NCBI GenBank assembly: GCA_963556695.1 | Contig: CAUWAG010000003.1 | Coordinates: forward strand, 8,742,001-8,806,000 | Direction: 5' to 3' | Source of the DNA: Anthostomella pinea | Lineage: Eukaryota > Ascomycota > Sordariomycetes > Xylariales > Xylariaceae | DNA length: 64,000 nucleotides | Shown: one piece after another, positions 1 to 10,368 of the stretch | How the letters are laid out: each line of letters opens with the position of its first letter | Position numbering within the stretch: the stretch's first letter is position 1 | Notes under the pieces: generated by a model | What the model was told of the DNA's origin: nothing | Databases searched by the model: none | The model's input: the letters and a program-made list of their open reading frames with translations, nothing else | Translations under genes and position numbers: made by a program

Positions 1-346
1 CATCAAGCAACTTCCAGAATACAGACCAATAGCCACCTATCGTGACCCTGGTCCTTATTCTGGATACCGCTACTACAAGGCACACCAGTGGTTGATTACC
101 AACCCCGCAATGGAACGGCATGTATGCAACAGTCATGATTCTTGAGTTCAAATGTGCGTTTTGAGCAAGCTGCTTCTCACGAACCATTAACCACCATTTA
201 TACGACCAGTACTAGTCAACTTCGTTATCTATTTTCCAGGTTGGGTTATACGTACGTGTATGCTTTGGAAACTGGAACACCCGCCGACGAGACAAGTGTC
301 ATACAGCTGAGATAGGGGCTTCATATAACCTGATCTGTTACCAGTT
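1..346. other. Spacer, no gene seen
   Basis: No reading frame here has recognisable protein character, and no tRNA or repeat was seen. The left edge of the window may cut a neighbouring gene. Confidence 0.4.
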
Positions 347-1134
347 TTACCAAGGAAGGTCCTCTCCGTCGTACCGACCACCAACACCGCCGCCATGCTC
401 CCACCCCTCGACGTAAATGTTCCGATGCCGGCCCGTATCTCCTGGCCCGGCTGATTGCGCAATGCGAACCACCTCCTTCGCGCCGACCTCAGCCGGAAGA
501 TCAGCCCTCTCGTTCCCAGCCAGATCTGTCCTCAGGTTCCCGGGACTCTGGATCCACACGCAGAACCCTTCGTCCTTCAGGCGATTGGACCAGAGTGCCA
601 TCAGCATGTGCGTGCCCGCCTTGCTGATCTTGTAGGTGGGGTACGGCACGCTGACTATGGACGGATCCGTCTGGGCTGTCGTGGCCGCGCCGAGCGTGGA
701 GGAGAAGTTGACGATCTTCTTGGCCCCGCCTTCTCGCAGGAGCGGGAGGAAGGCACACATGGTCTCGTGCGTTCCGAGCACGTTGGTGTCCAGGGCCTCT
801 CGGAGAAACTCAGTCTCCATGTCTTTGATATTGGGACTGATCCCGGGTCTCGCACCGCGGCATTGTTGATGAGATAATCCAGTCCGGCACCCTCGAGCTC
901 GGCAGATACATGGGACGCCGCGGCCTTGTTGCTGTCTGGGGAGTCGACCATAAACTACACGTGTCGGACTCGGCCGTTGGCGTTAGACATTACATCGGCG
1001 AGGTCGGGGCTAGGATGTGCAGACCGTGTGGTCGCGAAGATATACTTCACATCCTCGACTGGTTGGGCAACGAGGACTTTGACAAGCCCGAGGCCCAAAC
1101 CTCGGGAGGTACCTGCGATCAGATAAGATGACAT
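347..1134 (-). pseudogene. Broken short-chain dehydrogenase/reductase (SDR)
   Basis: Read on the minus strand from ATG at 1134, the N-terminus is a Rossmann start (MSSYLIAGTSRGLGLGLV) with the SDR glycine motif. Next come the NNA motif (LDYLINNAAVRD), a catalytic Ser segment (NFSSTLG) and the YxxxK active site (YPTYKISKAG), followed by a P-G-x-x-x-T turn. Family knowledge makes this an NAD(P)-dependent oxidoreductase of about 260 residues. The frame is broken twice: an in-frame TAG at 955-957, where CAG would fit, and a one-base frameshift near 825-840 between VRDPGS and METEFLREALDTN. No GT..AG intron removes either lesion. The substrate cannot be told. An assembly error could mimic a frameshift, but stop plus frameshift favours a pseudogene. 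Confidence 0.8.
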
Positions 1135-1602
1135 GATGAAGACATGCAGTCAGACTTCTGATAGATGAGCCGCTCTTACCTCTAGAATCGAGGGCGATTC
1201 TTATCCTTTTTACAATAATGTCGACAGGTGCGAATCTATCCAGATATCCAGCGAGCATTTAAATCCGGCTAGATCCCAATGAAGCCCCTTGAGCATGCAA
1301 TTAGCCTGGATTGTACGCACATACGACTACCTAGGCATATACTAAGATATCATCTTTACACTGTTTCGATCGGTGATGATGATCATCATCATCATCTACT
1401 TCTACTTCAAAGCTCATATATTGCATCGCTGTGTAGCAAACACACCCCGCCCCCCGGCACACAACGTGAGGCGAGTAATTTGTAAGCAGCGGGGGCCATC
1501 AAGCAACTCTGAACCATCTATGAAGGTGACACAGCTGCCATTCCTATCAATGGTAACTCAGTTTTGACGATTGGCCCGGGACATGGCTTACCAAGCCGAA
1601 TC
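1135..1602. other. Spacer with ATC/GAT microsatellite
   Basis: This intergenic stretch lies between the broken SDR gene and the 3' end of the transporter. It holds a short GAT/ATC trinucleotide tract at about 1374-1396. Nothing else is recognised. Confidence 0.4.
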
Positions 1603-3273
1603 TCATGCCGAAACGTCGAGCCTCATTGACCGGGCGACGTTCTGGACCGAAACAGAAGAAGCTGTTCCGGTGCCGTTCGCATCGCCCACTCCTAGCTCGA
1701 TGGCTTCATTCGTCGGCGGTTGACTGTTCGGCGCCCTTCGTCTGTGACCAGGAGCAAGAGATCGCAGATGATGTGTGATATTACTCAGTGCAGGCCGGTG
1801 GAACGCCTCCTGGATGTTCTCAAGCGAGCGACCGCGAGTCTCGGGCATATACGCCGCTAGGACGGCAACGGTTCCCAGAGCGAGTCCTCCAAAGAGGAAA
1901 TAGGCGCCGAACGAGGATGCTTCGAGCAGGATCGGAGCCAGGATTGCCACAAGCCAGTTCGTGAACTGGGAATGATGTCTTAGCATGACGGGCATAACGT
2001 GCCAAGGGGGAAAGACACTCACGAAACCCAATCCCTGAGCAATGTTGTTTGCTGCCGCTCGCGTATGGCTGGGCTGGATCTCACCGGCGTAGATCTTGCC
2101 CACGATACCCCAGGTCACGCAATAGGTGAGGCCGAACACGAAGACGGCGGTGATGACAAACCATCTCGCAATACCGTCGGCATGAACTGCGCCTGCTGCA
2201 TAGAGAGAGCCCATCAGGAACATACAGGCTGACAATACAACACCACCGGAGATGGCCGACGTGCGTCTTCCCCATTTGTCTGCCAGCAAGAATGCCGGGA
2301 TGGAGACGGCAAGCATCAGTATGGCCGATACTCCTGAGGCCAAGAACGAAGCGTTCTGGGAGGACAGACCAGCTTGCTCAAATAGCACGGGCGCATACTG
2401 TGAGATGATCAGCACCTGAGTTTGCATGTGAGTAATTCATCCGGATGGCCTTACGTAGATGACAGCGTCGATGCCCGACAACTGGACCATGCCGAGGATG
2501 AACAAGGCCAGGATGGTTCTCGACCTGTAGCCCCGTCGAAACAGCAGCACAAAGCCCTGCCACGGCGAGAGCCCGGTCGTGTGCTCAGCGACATTGAGGA
2601 TGTCCCGCTCAGCCTCGACCATGCTAAACTCGAGGCGCTCGAGAGCATCACGCGCATCGGCCCGCCTCCCGTGCAGCATCAGCCACCGCGGCGAGTCCGG
2701 GAGCAGCATGCAGATCCACGCGAGGGCGGCCGCGATGAAGCACTGCACGATGTACGGCAGTCGCCAGGCCATGTCAGACTTGATCGAGACGGAGCCGTAG
2801 CAGGTGAAGTAGCCAGCGCAGATACCGGCGGTGGCCATGAACTGCGGAAGTCCGGCCAGCGCACCGCGATATCTGACGGGCGCGATCTCGCATATGTACA
2901 CCGAGATGTTGCTGAGGAACATGCCCTGGCCGAAGCCGCCGACCGCTCTGCCGACGATGAATTGGGCCAGGGTATGGGAGGTGCATTGGAGGAGGGCGCC
3001 CACGCCAAATAAAATGGCACCCGGGATGATGATGGTCAGTCGGCCTAACTTGTCGGCCAGATGGCCGGCAAAGACGGAGGGCAGCGTGCCCGTGAGCATG
3101 ATCATGGACACGGTGATGCCGAGCATTGTCGGCGAGAGGGTTCCTAGCGAAGCGGTGAACTGGGCCATGTGCGTAATGGCACCGATGGAGCCCGTGTCGT
3201 AGCCATTGAGCACTCCGCCTAGAGAGACAGCAGCGCATGCGAGCATGTACTTCGGCGGTGACTTGACAACCAT
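1603..3273 (-). CDS. MFS sugar/hexose transporter
   Basis: Three exons on the minus strand (3273-2455, 2397-2023, 1965-1603) give about 518 residues, normal for the fungal sugar-porter branch of the major facilitator superfamily. Landmarks in order are GYDTGSIGAITHM (TM1), a G-R loop motif (DKLGRLTI), PDSPRWLMLHGR after TM6, QLSGIDAVIYYAPVLFEQAG spanning the first junction (TM7), GRRTSAISGG, and PETRGRSLENIQEAF after TM12. Both 57-nt introns have GT..AG ends. The second is phase 0 and stop-free, so it would add 19 unrelated residues inside a conserved helix if retained. The protein should carry sugars by proton symport or facilitation at the plasma membrane; the substrate is unknown. It is the one intact gene among the decayed genes of the first 8 kb. 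Confidence 0.9.
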
Positions 3274-3923
3274 GATTGGGATTCAAGGTGCGCGTGCTTT
3301 CGAAACAGGAGACTGGATGATGTGAAGACGACCGACGATGAAGATGTTGAAGTTGTTGACGAAGTGGACAAGCCGCCTCCTACTTTACCTTACTTTCTTA
3401 TACACATGCAACCCCACGCCTACTACCACTGCTAAAGGAACTTTCTGATGTGCTGGTCCGATCTAGGAGCACCCCCAGCTGAGCACCCCGCAACATATGG
3501 GTATCGTATGCTGGTCCCCATACATCACGATCCGGGGTATAATAAGGTGAAGGGATGATTGATAAGCAGTCAACATCAGAAAAAGGGGGGCTGGCGGGGT
3601 ATCTTCACATGCATTTATAGACAGGCGCGAGTGGATGGTTGATGGACTTCGGAGGCTGACTGTCGCTTGACTGGGCAGCTGCTTTCCTGCCATCAAGGTT
3701 CGACGGTTGACGCCATCGTGAACCTTGGTAAGGGACAGCCACATGTTCATTGTGAGATTGTTCAAAAAACAGCAGGTGCTGCTGCTTTACACCATGGCGT
3801 TCGGACCACATCTGCGTCTGCCTACTTGTCCAACACATTGTAGGCACACCAGAGCAACGACAGCACCAACACCACCAGTTCCTCGTCAATTCCACCAGCA
3901 ACCTCGCCCTCCTTCTCTCCACC
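3274..3923. other. Spacer, no gene seen
   Basis: Upstream region of the transporter, which is transcribed to the left, and of the broken gene starting at 3924. Only weak overlapping ORFs without family character are present. Confidence 0.4.
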
Positions 3924-4606
3924 ATGGCAGAACAATCGATCGAGGCGCAAATGTCTGCGCTCGTCCTCAAGGCCGACCCCGTCGCCAGTGACGACGGTGA
4001 CGAAAACAAGCACCGCATTCCGGACGACGCCGTCTTCCGGGTGACGACCTTTGGCAAGATCATCGGCCACAGCGACGTCTCAATCCTCAACCGCAGTCCC
4101 TACTGGCATCTACCTAATTGGGCCTCACACCTTCCTAGTAAGTGGTAGCACCGACCTTCGCACAACACTCCGAACGAGCAGTCGCTGATTCTAGACGGTG
4201 GAGGGAGGCAGCCGATGGTGACCACCCCGTCGTGGACCTACTGGGCGGCTCCAAATGGGGCCTCCGCGCCACGCCGCTGACAGAGGCACTGTTGCGCATC
4301 GCGCAGGAAGCGTGTCAATGTGAGAGCATCATCATGTTTCGCGTCGATCGCATTGGCGGCGGCGAGGCGGCGACGTACGGGTCTACTAGCGAGATGTTGG
4401 ACTATCTGCTCGTGCAGGTCCATCCGAACGCAGTCGACTAGCAGAAGGGCATGCGCCTGGCATGTGCCAGCCACTACGTCCTGGGGACGTTTGGCATCGA
4501 CTTGGACAGCATCCAGTGCCTGGTTGTTGAAGTTACCGTCACCGCCACCCCCAAATCAAGCTGGATGAAGGGCAATGCGGCCATCAACCTGTCTGGCTTT
4601 GCTTAA
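3924..4606 (+). pseudogene. Unrecognised gene with in-frame TAG
   Basis: Exon 1 starts at 3924 (MAEQSIEAQMSALVLKADP) and ends near 4137 at a GTAAGT donor. A CTAG acceptor about 55 bases later opens a second coding-like segment, from DGDHPVVDLLGGSKWG to VHPNAVD. That frame meets TAG at 4439-4441 and then continues coding-like (QKGMRLACASHYVLGTF) to a TAA at 4604-4606. Changing TAG to CAG would restore Gln-Gln. The splice phase between the two segments does not close cleanly, so an additional indel or a different acceptor must exist. I do not recognise the family. The codon-like second half with one internal stop suggests recent decay. Confidence 0.45.
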
Positions 4607-4755
4607 CTTGAGGTTTGGCTTGGCTCGACTTGATCAAGCCGTAATACTTCACAGGCTTGCAAGTCAAGCACACTTCCCACAGATTTGACCCTTGACCATG
4701 TTCTTGTCTTCCCAAAGAGCTCGTTTCCAACACCAACCAACTCGAAGCGGTAACC

Positions 4756-5170
4756 ATGGAAGCCACCAGAAACCACGACGCAAGGTCAGTGCCGCCGTTT
4801 CCCATACAGTTTCGCCCTCGTTGTTCATTGCTGACCACGCGACGGAACAGGCTGCTCGAGTCTGAGTTTCCTAGCGGACGTTGTCTCACCGCCACATTTT
4901 CGATTTTCTGAGAACCTGGCAGCACATGACAACTTGGAGGAAGCATCCGGCATGGAGTCAATACCGTTGGTTCACGGTATTGGCCTGGAAGTTATCTCAT
5001 CTCAAACCACTTCCACTGTTCGCCCACGACCTGTCATGGTCTCTGGGATACCCCTCGCCAGTAGATAACAAGGCATTATTCTGATAACTAAATCGACAAT
5101 AACATAATGCGTTGACCACAGTGCGTACCCATCTCCTCTGTGGAATGTGGAATGTGGAACCACCAGTAAT
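4756..5170 (+). pseudogene. Decayed coding remnant, unrecognised
   Basis: A short exon (MEATRNHDA, 4756-4784) ends at GTCAGT. After the acceptor at 4850 it continues as RLLESEFPSGRCLTATFS, then meets TGA. A different frame then looks coding for about 90 residues (ASGMESIPLVHGIGLEVISS, then GIPLASR-stop-QGIILITKSTIT-stop-CVDHSAYPSPLWNV). Both later stops are TAA, where CAA (Gln) would fit. The protein-like text across frames suggests an old gene with a frameshift and several stops. The family is not recognised. It ends just before the tRNA gene. Confidence 0.35.
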
Positions 5171-5174
5171 GATC

Positions 5175-5283
5175 GGTCTGATGGTCTAGTGGTATGATTC
5201 TCGCTTAGGGTTAACCCTGACGCATAAGTTGCGAAAGGCAACAAAGTTGCGAGAGGCCCCGGGTTCAAATCCCGGTCAGACCC
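5175..5283 (+). tRNA. tRNA-Pro (AGG) with intron
   Basis: The seven-base acceptor stem GGTCTGA (5175-5181) pairs with TCAGACC (5276-5282). The internal promoter A box TGGTCTAGTGG and B box GGTTCAAATCC are intact. The anticodon arm reads CTCGC-TTAGGG, interrupted after position 37 by an intron at about 5211-5247 (37 nt), then T-GCGAG, so the anticodon is AGG, decoding proline CCU/CCC. A run of seven T at 5284-5290 is the Pol III terminator. The structure is complete and the gene should be functional. Confidence 0.93.
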
Positions 5284-5290
5284 TTTTTTT
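5284..5290 (+). terminator. Pol III terminator of tRNA-Pro
   Basis: A T run directly follows the discriminator base of the tRNA, as expected for RNA polymerase III termination. Confidence 0.85.
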
Positions 5291-5348
5291 TACTCGGTTT
5301 TGTTCCTGATGGTACCTGAATCTTTCTATATAGTTTTCCTAATTTCTT

Positions 5349-5369
5349 ATCCCAGTCAGACCCTTCTTT
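5349..5369 (+). repeat. Second copy of the tRNA 3' end
   Basis: The T-arm/acceptor 3' sequence plus start of the T run (5269-5289) recurs 80 bases downstream with about two differences (ATCCCAGTCAGACCCTTC). No remaining tRNA body precedes it. It looks like a short duplication or a scar left by an event at the tRNA 3' end. Confidence 0.6.
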
Positions 5370-5622
5370 CTGTTCCACGGCGTGGCAAGCATGCCGAGAT
5401 AGTTCTGTTGATGACAAACCCCCTCATGGGAGAGTACGTCAAGGCGCTTTGCCCCGTCTCAACTAGTTTGACCGTAGACATCCAGGACACGAATATCACA
5501 TTCATGTACCTTGATATTAAAGGACGAGATAACAATGACAAGCCAATGCCACGGACTACCTGCCCTCTAGGTGAGCACCATTCACATGATTCACTTATCT
5601 TTTTGAAGAACCACTGCAACCG

Positions 5623-7906
5623 TCAGCCACTCAGATCTCGTCGCCGCCGCCGCCGCCTCGAGCCGTGATCAAGAGGTGACCCCATGGCCCAATCATACCA
5701 CCAGGTGTCGGAGAGCCGAATACCAGTGTCGACGTTTCCTGGGTGTTTGGTCTAGTCGCCCGAGGTACGGAGTGTCACCAAGCTCACTTCATACTTGTCT
5801 CCAAGTCCACGGAATCTCGAGAGTGCCGGAGCTCGGACGACACCGGCAACTATCACGATGCGAGCGTGCGGATATCTGGCCCGAGCAGAGAGTACGTGCA
5901 TCTCAATAGTCACCCCGGAGTTCATGTGGGCGTCGACAAACACTATAGTTCGTCTATTTGTGCTCGAGTTGTTCTCCGCGATAGAATGGGTAGTGGAGGC
6001 ACGCACCAAGGTGGCTCGCGGCATCGCCTGGAGAACACCTTTCGCCATGTTTTTCGCTAAGACCTCCGCCCAGCTCACCACAGCGACGACCCACGTCTCC
6101 TCCTCGTGGGGGAAACGGTACTCCTTTGTCCCTTCAACGTAGTCGGTTCCTATGATCGCTGCCAAGTACTCGGTCGCGAGGTACCATCCTATGCGACGAT
6201 AGGCCTCGTACTGTGCCGACCCCGTGAGCCCGAACCCGGCGAGCAATTTCACCGCATGCTTATTTCTGGCTTGTGCCACATAGACACGGTCAGCAGGCAG
6301 CTGGCGGGGGCTGCGCAGGATGGACCGATGAGTTTGGGATCGTCGATGTCGACTATTGGGAGCTTCGTGGTATCAAGCCAAGGGGTCACGGTCTTGGGCA
6401 GTAAGATCTGACACGCCTCGAGGCCTTCGCCCTCAATGGCCCACGGCAATCGTTGGTCCGTCAATTTGCACCGCTCCTTCTCCTCGCCCACCATGACGAT
6501 CGCACGGTCTGCCTGCTTCAGCATAGGCAGATCAAATGCGGTATCTCCCAAAGCCCAGACATACATGCGATGGAATTTCCGCAAACGCTCGACTATTTGG
6601 GGTTTCTCGGAGGGTGAGGACACAATCTTCGAGGGAAGGGCCGTTGCCGAGGACTTTCACACGGGCTTAGAGGCCTTCTCTGTGCAAGATACTCTCCCAA
6701 AGCCGAGCTGGCCCGCACGTCACAAAAGACTATGCCCACGTCTCCCTCCTTTGCCATCCGCCGCAAGAATGAAATGAAGTCGGGTTGGACGATGATTTTG
6801 AAGTCGTCGCAGAGATCATTGAAACCTACGACCTCCTCGTAGAATAGCGCAGCCTGTCGGAAGGCAGCATCGATGTAGCCTAAGGGACCGCTGAACAGTG
6901 TCTCCAGTGGAGATGTTCCCCATGGCTCCTTGCTCATCCACGGGTCGAGCATCAAGCACGTACTGGTCCCAGTCAAAGTCTTGTCGGTGTCTACTACCAG
7001 GTATGTATCTTTCTGCACGGAGCCGGCATTGACAATGTCCTCGAGCTTCCGCTCCCAAGCGCGTGATGACTTGGGCCCATGGATGTGCTGATGGAAGTCA
7101 AGGATCACCTTGGGAACCTTCCCAATCTTCCCGCTGAAGACAGACTCCGGTGATACGGACCAAAACAAGATACCGTTCTCGTAGCAAGCTTTTCGCAGCG
7201 CACCTCTCTGCCGATACTGCCGCTCCTTTATCTCCGTGTCTTTACGGTGATAACAAGAGAAGTCTGGCGCGGATACGTTCAAGTAGAGGACATGGGTGTA
7301 CATGGCTGTTTCGTCCTGAGTCAATGATATCAACTTGGACTGTCCCGGCCACAACTCTACGATATGGTCAGCTCTGTACGATTCGGCTGGAGGTGATGCA
7401 CAGAAAGGAACCATTAAACAGACACCGCTTTAGATGGGGACACCAGCTCAGCAACTCGGACTGGAAAGGGAGAAGACGGGAGCGCCTCATGTGGTGACTG
7501 CGGAGCCTTGCTTACTAGAGTATCCAGCCACGATTGCAGTTCGCTCGGCAGCAAGGCACTCGGCATGAATTTTGCGGATAGCCATCTTGCGCCAGTGCGC
7601 CTTCATTCGTTCACTCAGCAGCGGGAAGACTTTCAAGCCACCGGGTACGACTTCAGCGATGACGTTGGAGACTTCGTAGAAGCTGAAGCGAGCAGAATCG
7701 AGGTCCCCCCGCAACTCATTGAACAGATCGTTCTCCAGGTCATTCTCGTAAATTTCCGAAACGCCGATGGTGAGGATGATGGCTGGTTGTCTAATCCCAT
7801 CCATGGCGGTTGGGTGAGAGCCGGTTCTTGCAGGAGGCGGACTTGGTGGGAATGCTGCCCTTGCTCTCTTCCTCAAGACTGAGGATTTCTTGTCTTCGGA
7901 TTGCAT
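5623..7906 (-). pseudogene. Broken P-loop/HAD/phosphoribosyltransferase three-domain protein
   Basis: The minus strand shows three domains in order. The first is an N-terminal nucleotide-kinase-like part (from ATG 7906: PAIILTIGVSEIYENDLEN, then EVVPGGLKVFPLLSERMKAHWR), in which the expected GxSGSGKT P-loop is not recognisable. The second is a HAD phosphatase core (YLVVDTDKTLTG with DxDxT; YVWALGDTAFDLPMLKQADR). The third is a C-terminal PRTase fold (RRIGWYLATEYLA; TIVFVDAHMNSGVTIEMHV; VDTGIRLSDT). This matches a known fungal kinase-HAD-uracil-PRTase-like architecture. It is broken by TAA at 6667-6669, TAG at 5752-5754 (CAG would restore a good join) and frameshifts near 6285-6310, 6600-6612 and 6680-6690. 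An intron beginning GTAAGC near 7505 is likely. Its role, if it still worked, would be in nucleotide salvage or regulation; this is inferred only. Confidence 0.75.
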
Positions 7907-9006
7907 GGCTGGTAGGCCTGCTCGAATTTTGGAGATTGCTGATGACAGAAGACGGGTTTGAGAGAAGTTGGGGTGGGAATGTGCCAGACCTGCCTCTTAT
8001 AAGATCCATCTGACCAGTTCCTATGAACATAGAGCCTACCTGCACCCGGCTAACTTACTACAAATGAGCTCTCTAGCCTCTTGGTTCATCATCTTCAAGG
8101 TGCTTTCAGGTTTTGGTTACTTCCACGCACTTCCTGCACAGCTCCCTTATTCCTCTCCACGCCATCACAAAAACTACTTGGTTGCTACCGTTTCTACCCA
8201 AAGGACATCAAGGCTTCTCTGGGAACTAGCTGTTGCATATTTCACGGCTATTGTTCCCAATAGTATCAGTTCTCTTTCTGTTGGCTTTGATCTATTAGAG
8301 CAAAGTCAGTTTACATGGAGTCTTTGTAGGCGATGAGCATTCGCTGGTAAGGACGCTAACAACCTGGATACCATCCAACCCGTCCTTCACGACGTTCAAT
8401 GAGCCATAGGTCAGGCGCTTTTTGAAGTTCTCTGTAGGTAAGTGTACCTCACCTAGGCGATTGCCGGGAGAATAGGCTGGCTTGGGTGGAAACCGTTGTA
8501 AGAAGATATGTGGCGAATACCATGTACATACTCTTAGCTGAGGTGGAATAGGAGACTGACTATATGGCTTCTTCATGGGATGGAATGAGCGCTGCCGATA
8601 TAATTGGCAGCTGAGGTTTATCGCGTTGTCGAATATGGTCATTACCACTGAACATGGACAGTACGAAATCAACGATACGTATGCGTCTCCCAACGAAACA
8701 TTATTTCTTCTTCTCTACTCAAATGTCATCAAGTGTGCATGGACCTAGGTCCGTATAGCCAATGGAAGTGAAGTCTGTAATTGAGGCTGGCAATGGCGCT
8801 GGCGTTCAGCTTGCCTGCCGTATGAGTCACACGGAAAACATTGCATGCGGCTGTGAAACACATTTGTCTATAAGAGCTCACCTACAATTCAAAACTCACC
8901 CATACCAGATCGCCAAAGTTGAATAGACTCACTGCGATACCGAAACACTACTAAACTCCAACCTCTAATCCATCGGCCTGGCCAGACTAAAAACCCTATC
9001 TGAACA
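7907..9006. other. Spacer, no supported gene
   Basis: About 1.1 kb between the decayed three-domain gene and the GNAT gene. A 132-residue minus-strand frame (8295-8693) has no recognisable domain and is not called. The last 130 bases are the likely promoter and leader of the GNAT gene. Confidence 0.4.
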
Positions 9007-9747
9007 ATGTCACCACACACCCCCAGCGCCACCACCACCGTCCTCGTACGCACCACCCTCCCCAGCACGCCTCTCCCCCCATCCTCCCAGCGGCACCCCA
9101 TCCGCACCGCCCGCCTCCTCATCCGGCCCCTCGCGCAGTCCGACCTGCGAGCCCTTTTTTCCCTTCGCTCCCAGCCCGAATTCATGGCCGAGACCCGCAG
9201 CGGGCAAATCGACCGCTCCATCGCCGAGACGCAGGCCGCGCTCGACGCCTTACTACACACATCAGACGAATGTTTCGTGTTCGGCGTTTTTGTTGCTGCG
9301 ACGGGGCACCTGGTTGGGGATGGCGGTGTTCATAGTTTGGCGTCGGGGCAGCTGGGCTGGCCTGAGGTCGGGTATAAGTTCCGCCGCGAGGCTTGGCGGA
9401 TGGGGTATGCGACGGAGATGCTGGGGGCGGTGTTGGGGGCTTGGTGGGCGTTGCCGAGGTGTAGGGTTGAGGCGAGGGTGCATGGGGCGACTGTGAGGGT
9501 TAGGGGGGAGGAGGAGGGGAGCCGTGGGAAGGGTGGGAATGGCAATGCTGAGACGGGCACGGGGACGCAGACGGAGACGCGGGAAAGGGTGTGTGCGAAT
9601 GTCGAGGTGTCGAATACGGCGAGCATGCGGGTGCTTGAGAAGCTGGGCTTTGAGCGCTGTGGATCATGGGATGAGCCCGATACGCAAGCGCACAGGGTGG
9701 GCAAGCCGGTGACGCTGGTTCGGTTTACGCTCGCTGGTCCTGGGTAA
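9007..9747 (+). CDS. GNAT-family N-acetyltransferase (RimJ/RimL type)
   Basis: A single exon encodes 246 residues. The fold begins with TARLLIRPLAQSDLRALFSL, typical of the RimJ/RimL-like branch, followed by EVGYKFRREAWRMGYATEML, where R-x-G-Y-A is the acetyl-CoA pyrophosphate loop. The C-terminal signature is VEVSNTASMRVLEKLGF. It should transfer acetyl from acetyl-CoA to an amino group; the substrate is unknown. Between about residues 162 and 195 lies a Gly/Glu/Thr-rich insert absent from compact GNATs. Third codon positions are C-rich before about 9285 and G-rich after, an abrupt change inside one gene. The start follows a clean leader and no other in-frame ATG is better. Confidence 0.85.
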   Translation: MSPHTPSATTTVLVRTTLPSTPLPPSSQRHPIRTARLLIRPLAQSDLRALFSLRSQPEFMAETRSGQIDRSIAETQAALDALLHTSDECFVFGVFVAATGHLVGDGGVHSLASGQLGWPEVGYKFRREAWRMGYATEMLGAVLGAWWALPRCRVEARVHGATVRVRGEEEGSRGKGGNGNAETGTGTQTETRERVCANVEVSNTASMRVLEKLGFERCGSWDEPDTQAHRVGKPVTLVRFTLAGPG

Positions 9748-9990
9748 GTAATGAATGGATACTGTGGTTTGCCAAATGGACCCGCGAAGGAGGAAGCGGC
9801 CATGTCTATAGGTATATTTGATGCACATGTCGCGGGAGGTAGATGTGTGCTGGCGACCATGGGACTGTAGTTGGTAGGGATAGGGGGCGCCGGTCTAAGC
9901 TGATAGGAAGCCAACCAGCATTACCGCTGGGAGAAGCAGTATCGGCTGGGTCATTCTAGCAGACTGGCTCGAAGATGAGGTCGAGTTCGG

Positions 9991-10368
9991 TTAGTGACTG
10001 GCGGGCGGCAGTGCCATGTCGAATTCCCCCGACGCTGTCCACTTTGAAGAAGCAATAGAACCTAGATACTGAACCTCGGTAGGTAGGGGCGTTGCTTCTG
10101 GGACAAAAGTATTGATCATGGCCTTTTGGATAGTAGCACCTGGGGCCTGAGTCTGTTTGCCTGACGGGTTGCCCTTTGTGACGGCTAACAAGATGCACAT
10201 AGCGAGGCCGGCGCTCACGAAGATGGCGATGGATATGGCCCAAAGACAAACAGATGTGGTACAGCGTCTGGCATGGGACCTGTTGCGGACGTTGGGGTGG
10301 GAGACCTCGATGTGGAAGACCTCGATGATTGGTTCGTGATCGGTTGGTGGTGCGTAATTGTCTGCCAT
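9991..10368 (-). CDS. Small single-pass membrane protein, hypothetical
   Basis: One exon encodes 125 residues. The N-terminal about 38 residues are polar, then there is one strong membrane segment (VCLWAISIAIFVSAGLAMC), a basic flank and a polar tail ending LPPASH. The layout (short cytosolic head, one TM, tail) resembles many fungal small membrane proteins. No family is recognised. It is convergent with the GNAT gene, 243 bases away. An additional 3' exon cannot be excluded. Confidence 0.5.
   Translation of the reverse strand: MADNYAPPTDHEPIIEVFHIEVSHPNVRNRSHARRCTTSVCLWAISIAIFVSAGLAMCILLAVTKGNPSGKQTQAPGATIQKAMINTFVPEATPLPTEVQYLGSIASSKWTASGEFDMALPPASH

Noticed and set aside
1374..1396. GAT/ATC microsatellite as a LINE tail
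   Set aside because: No retrotransposon coding sequence or target-site duplication adjoins it.
8295..8693. 132-residue minus-strand frame
   Set aside because: No recognisable motif, signal peptide or neighbouring exon.
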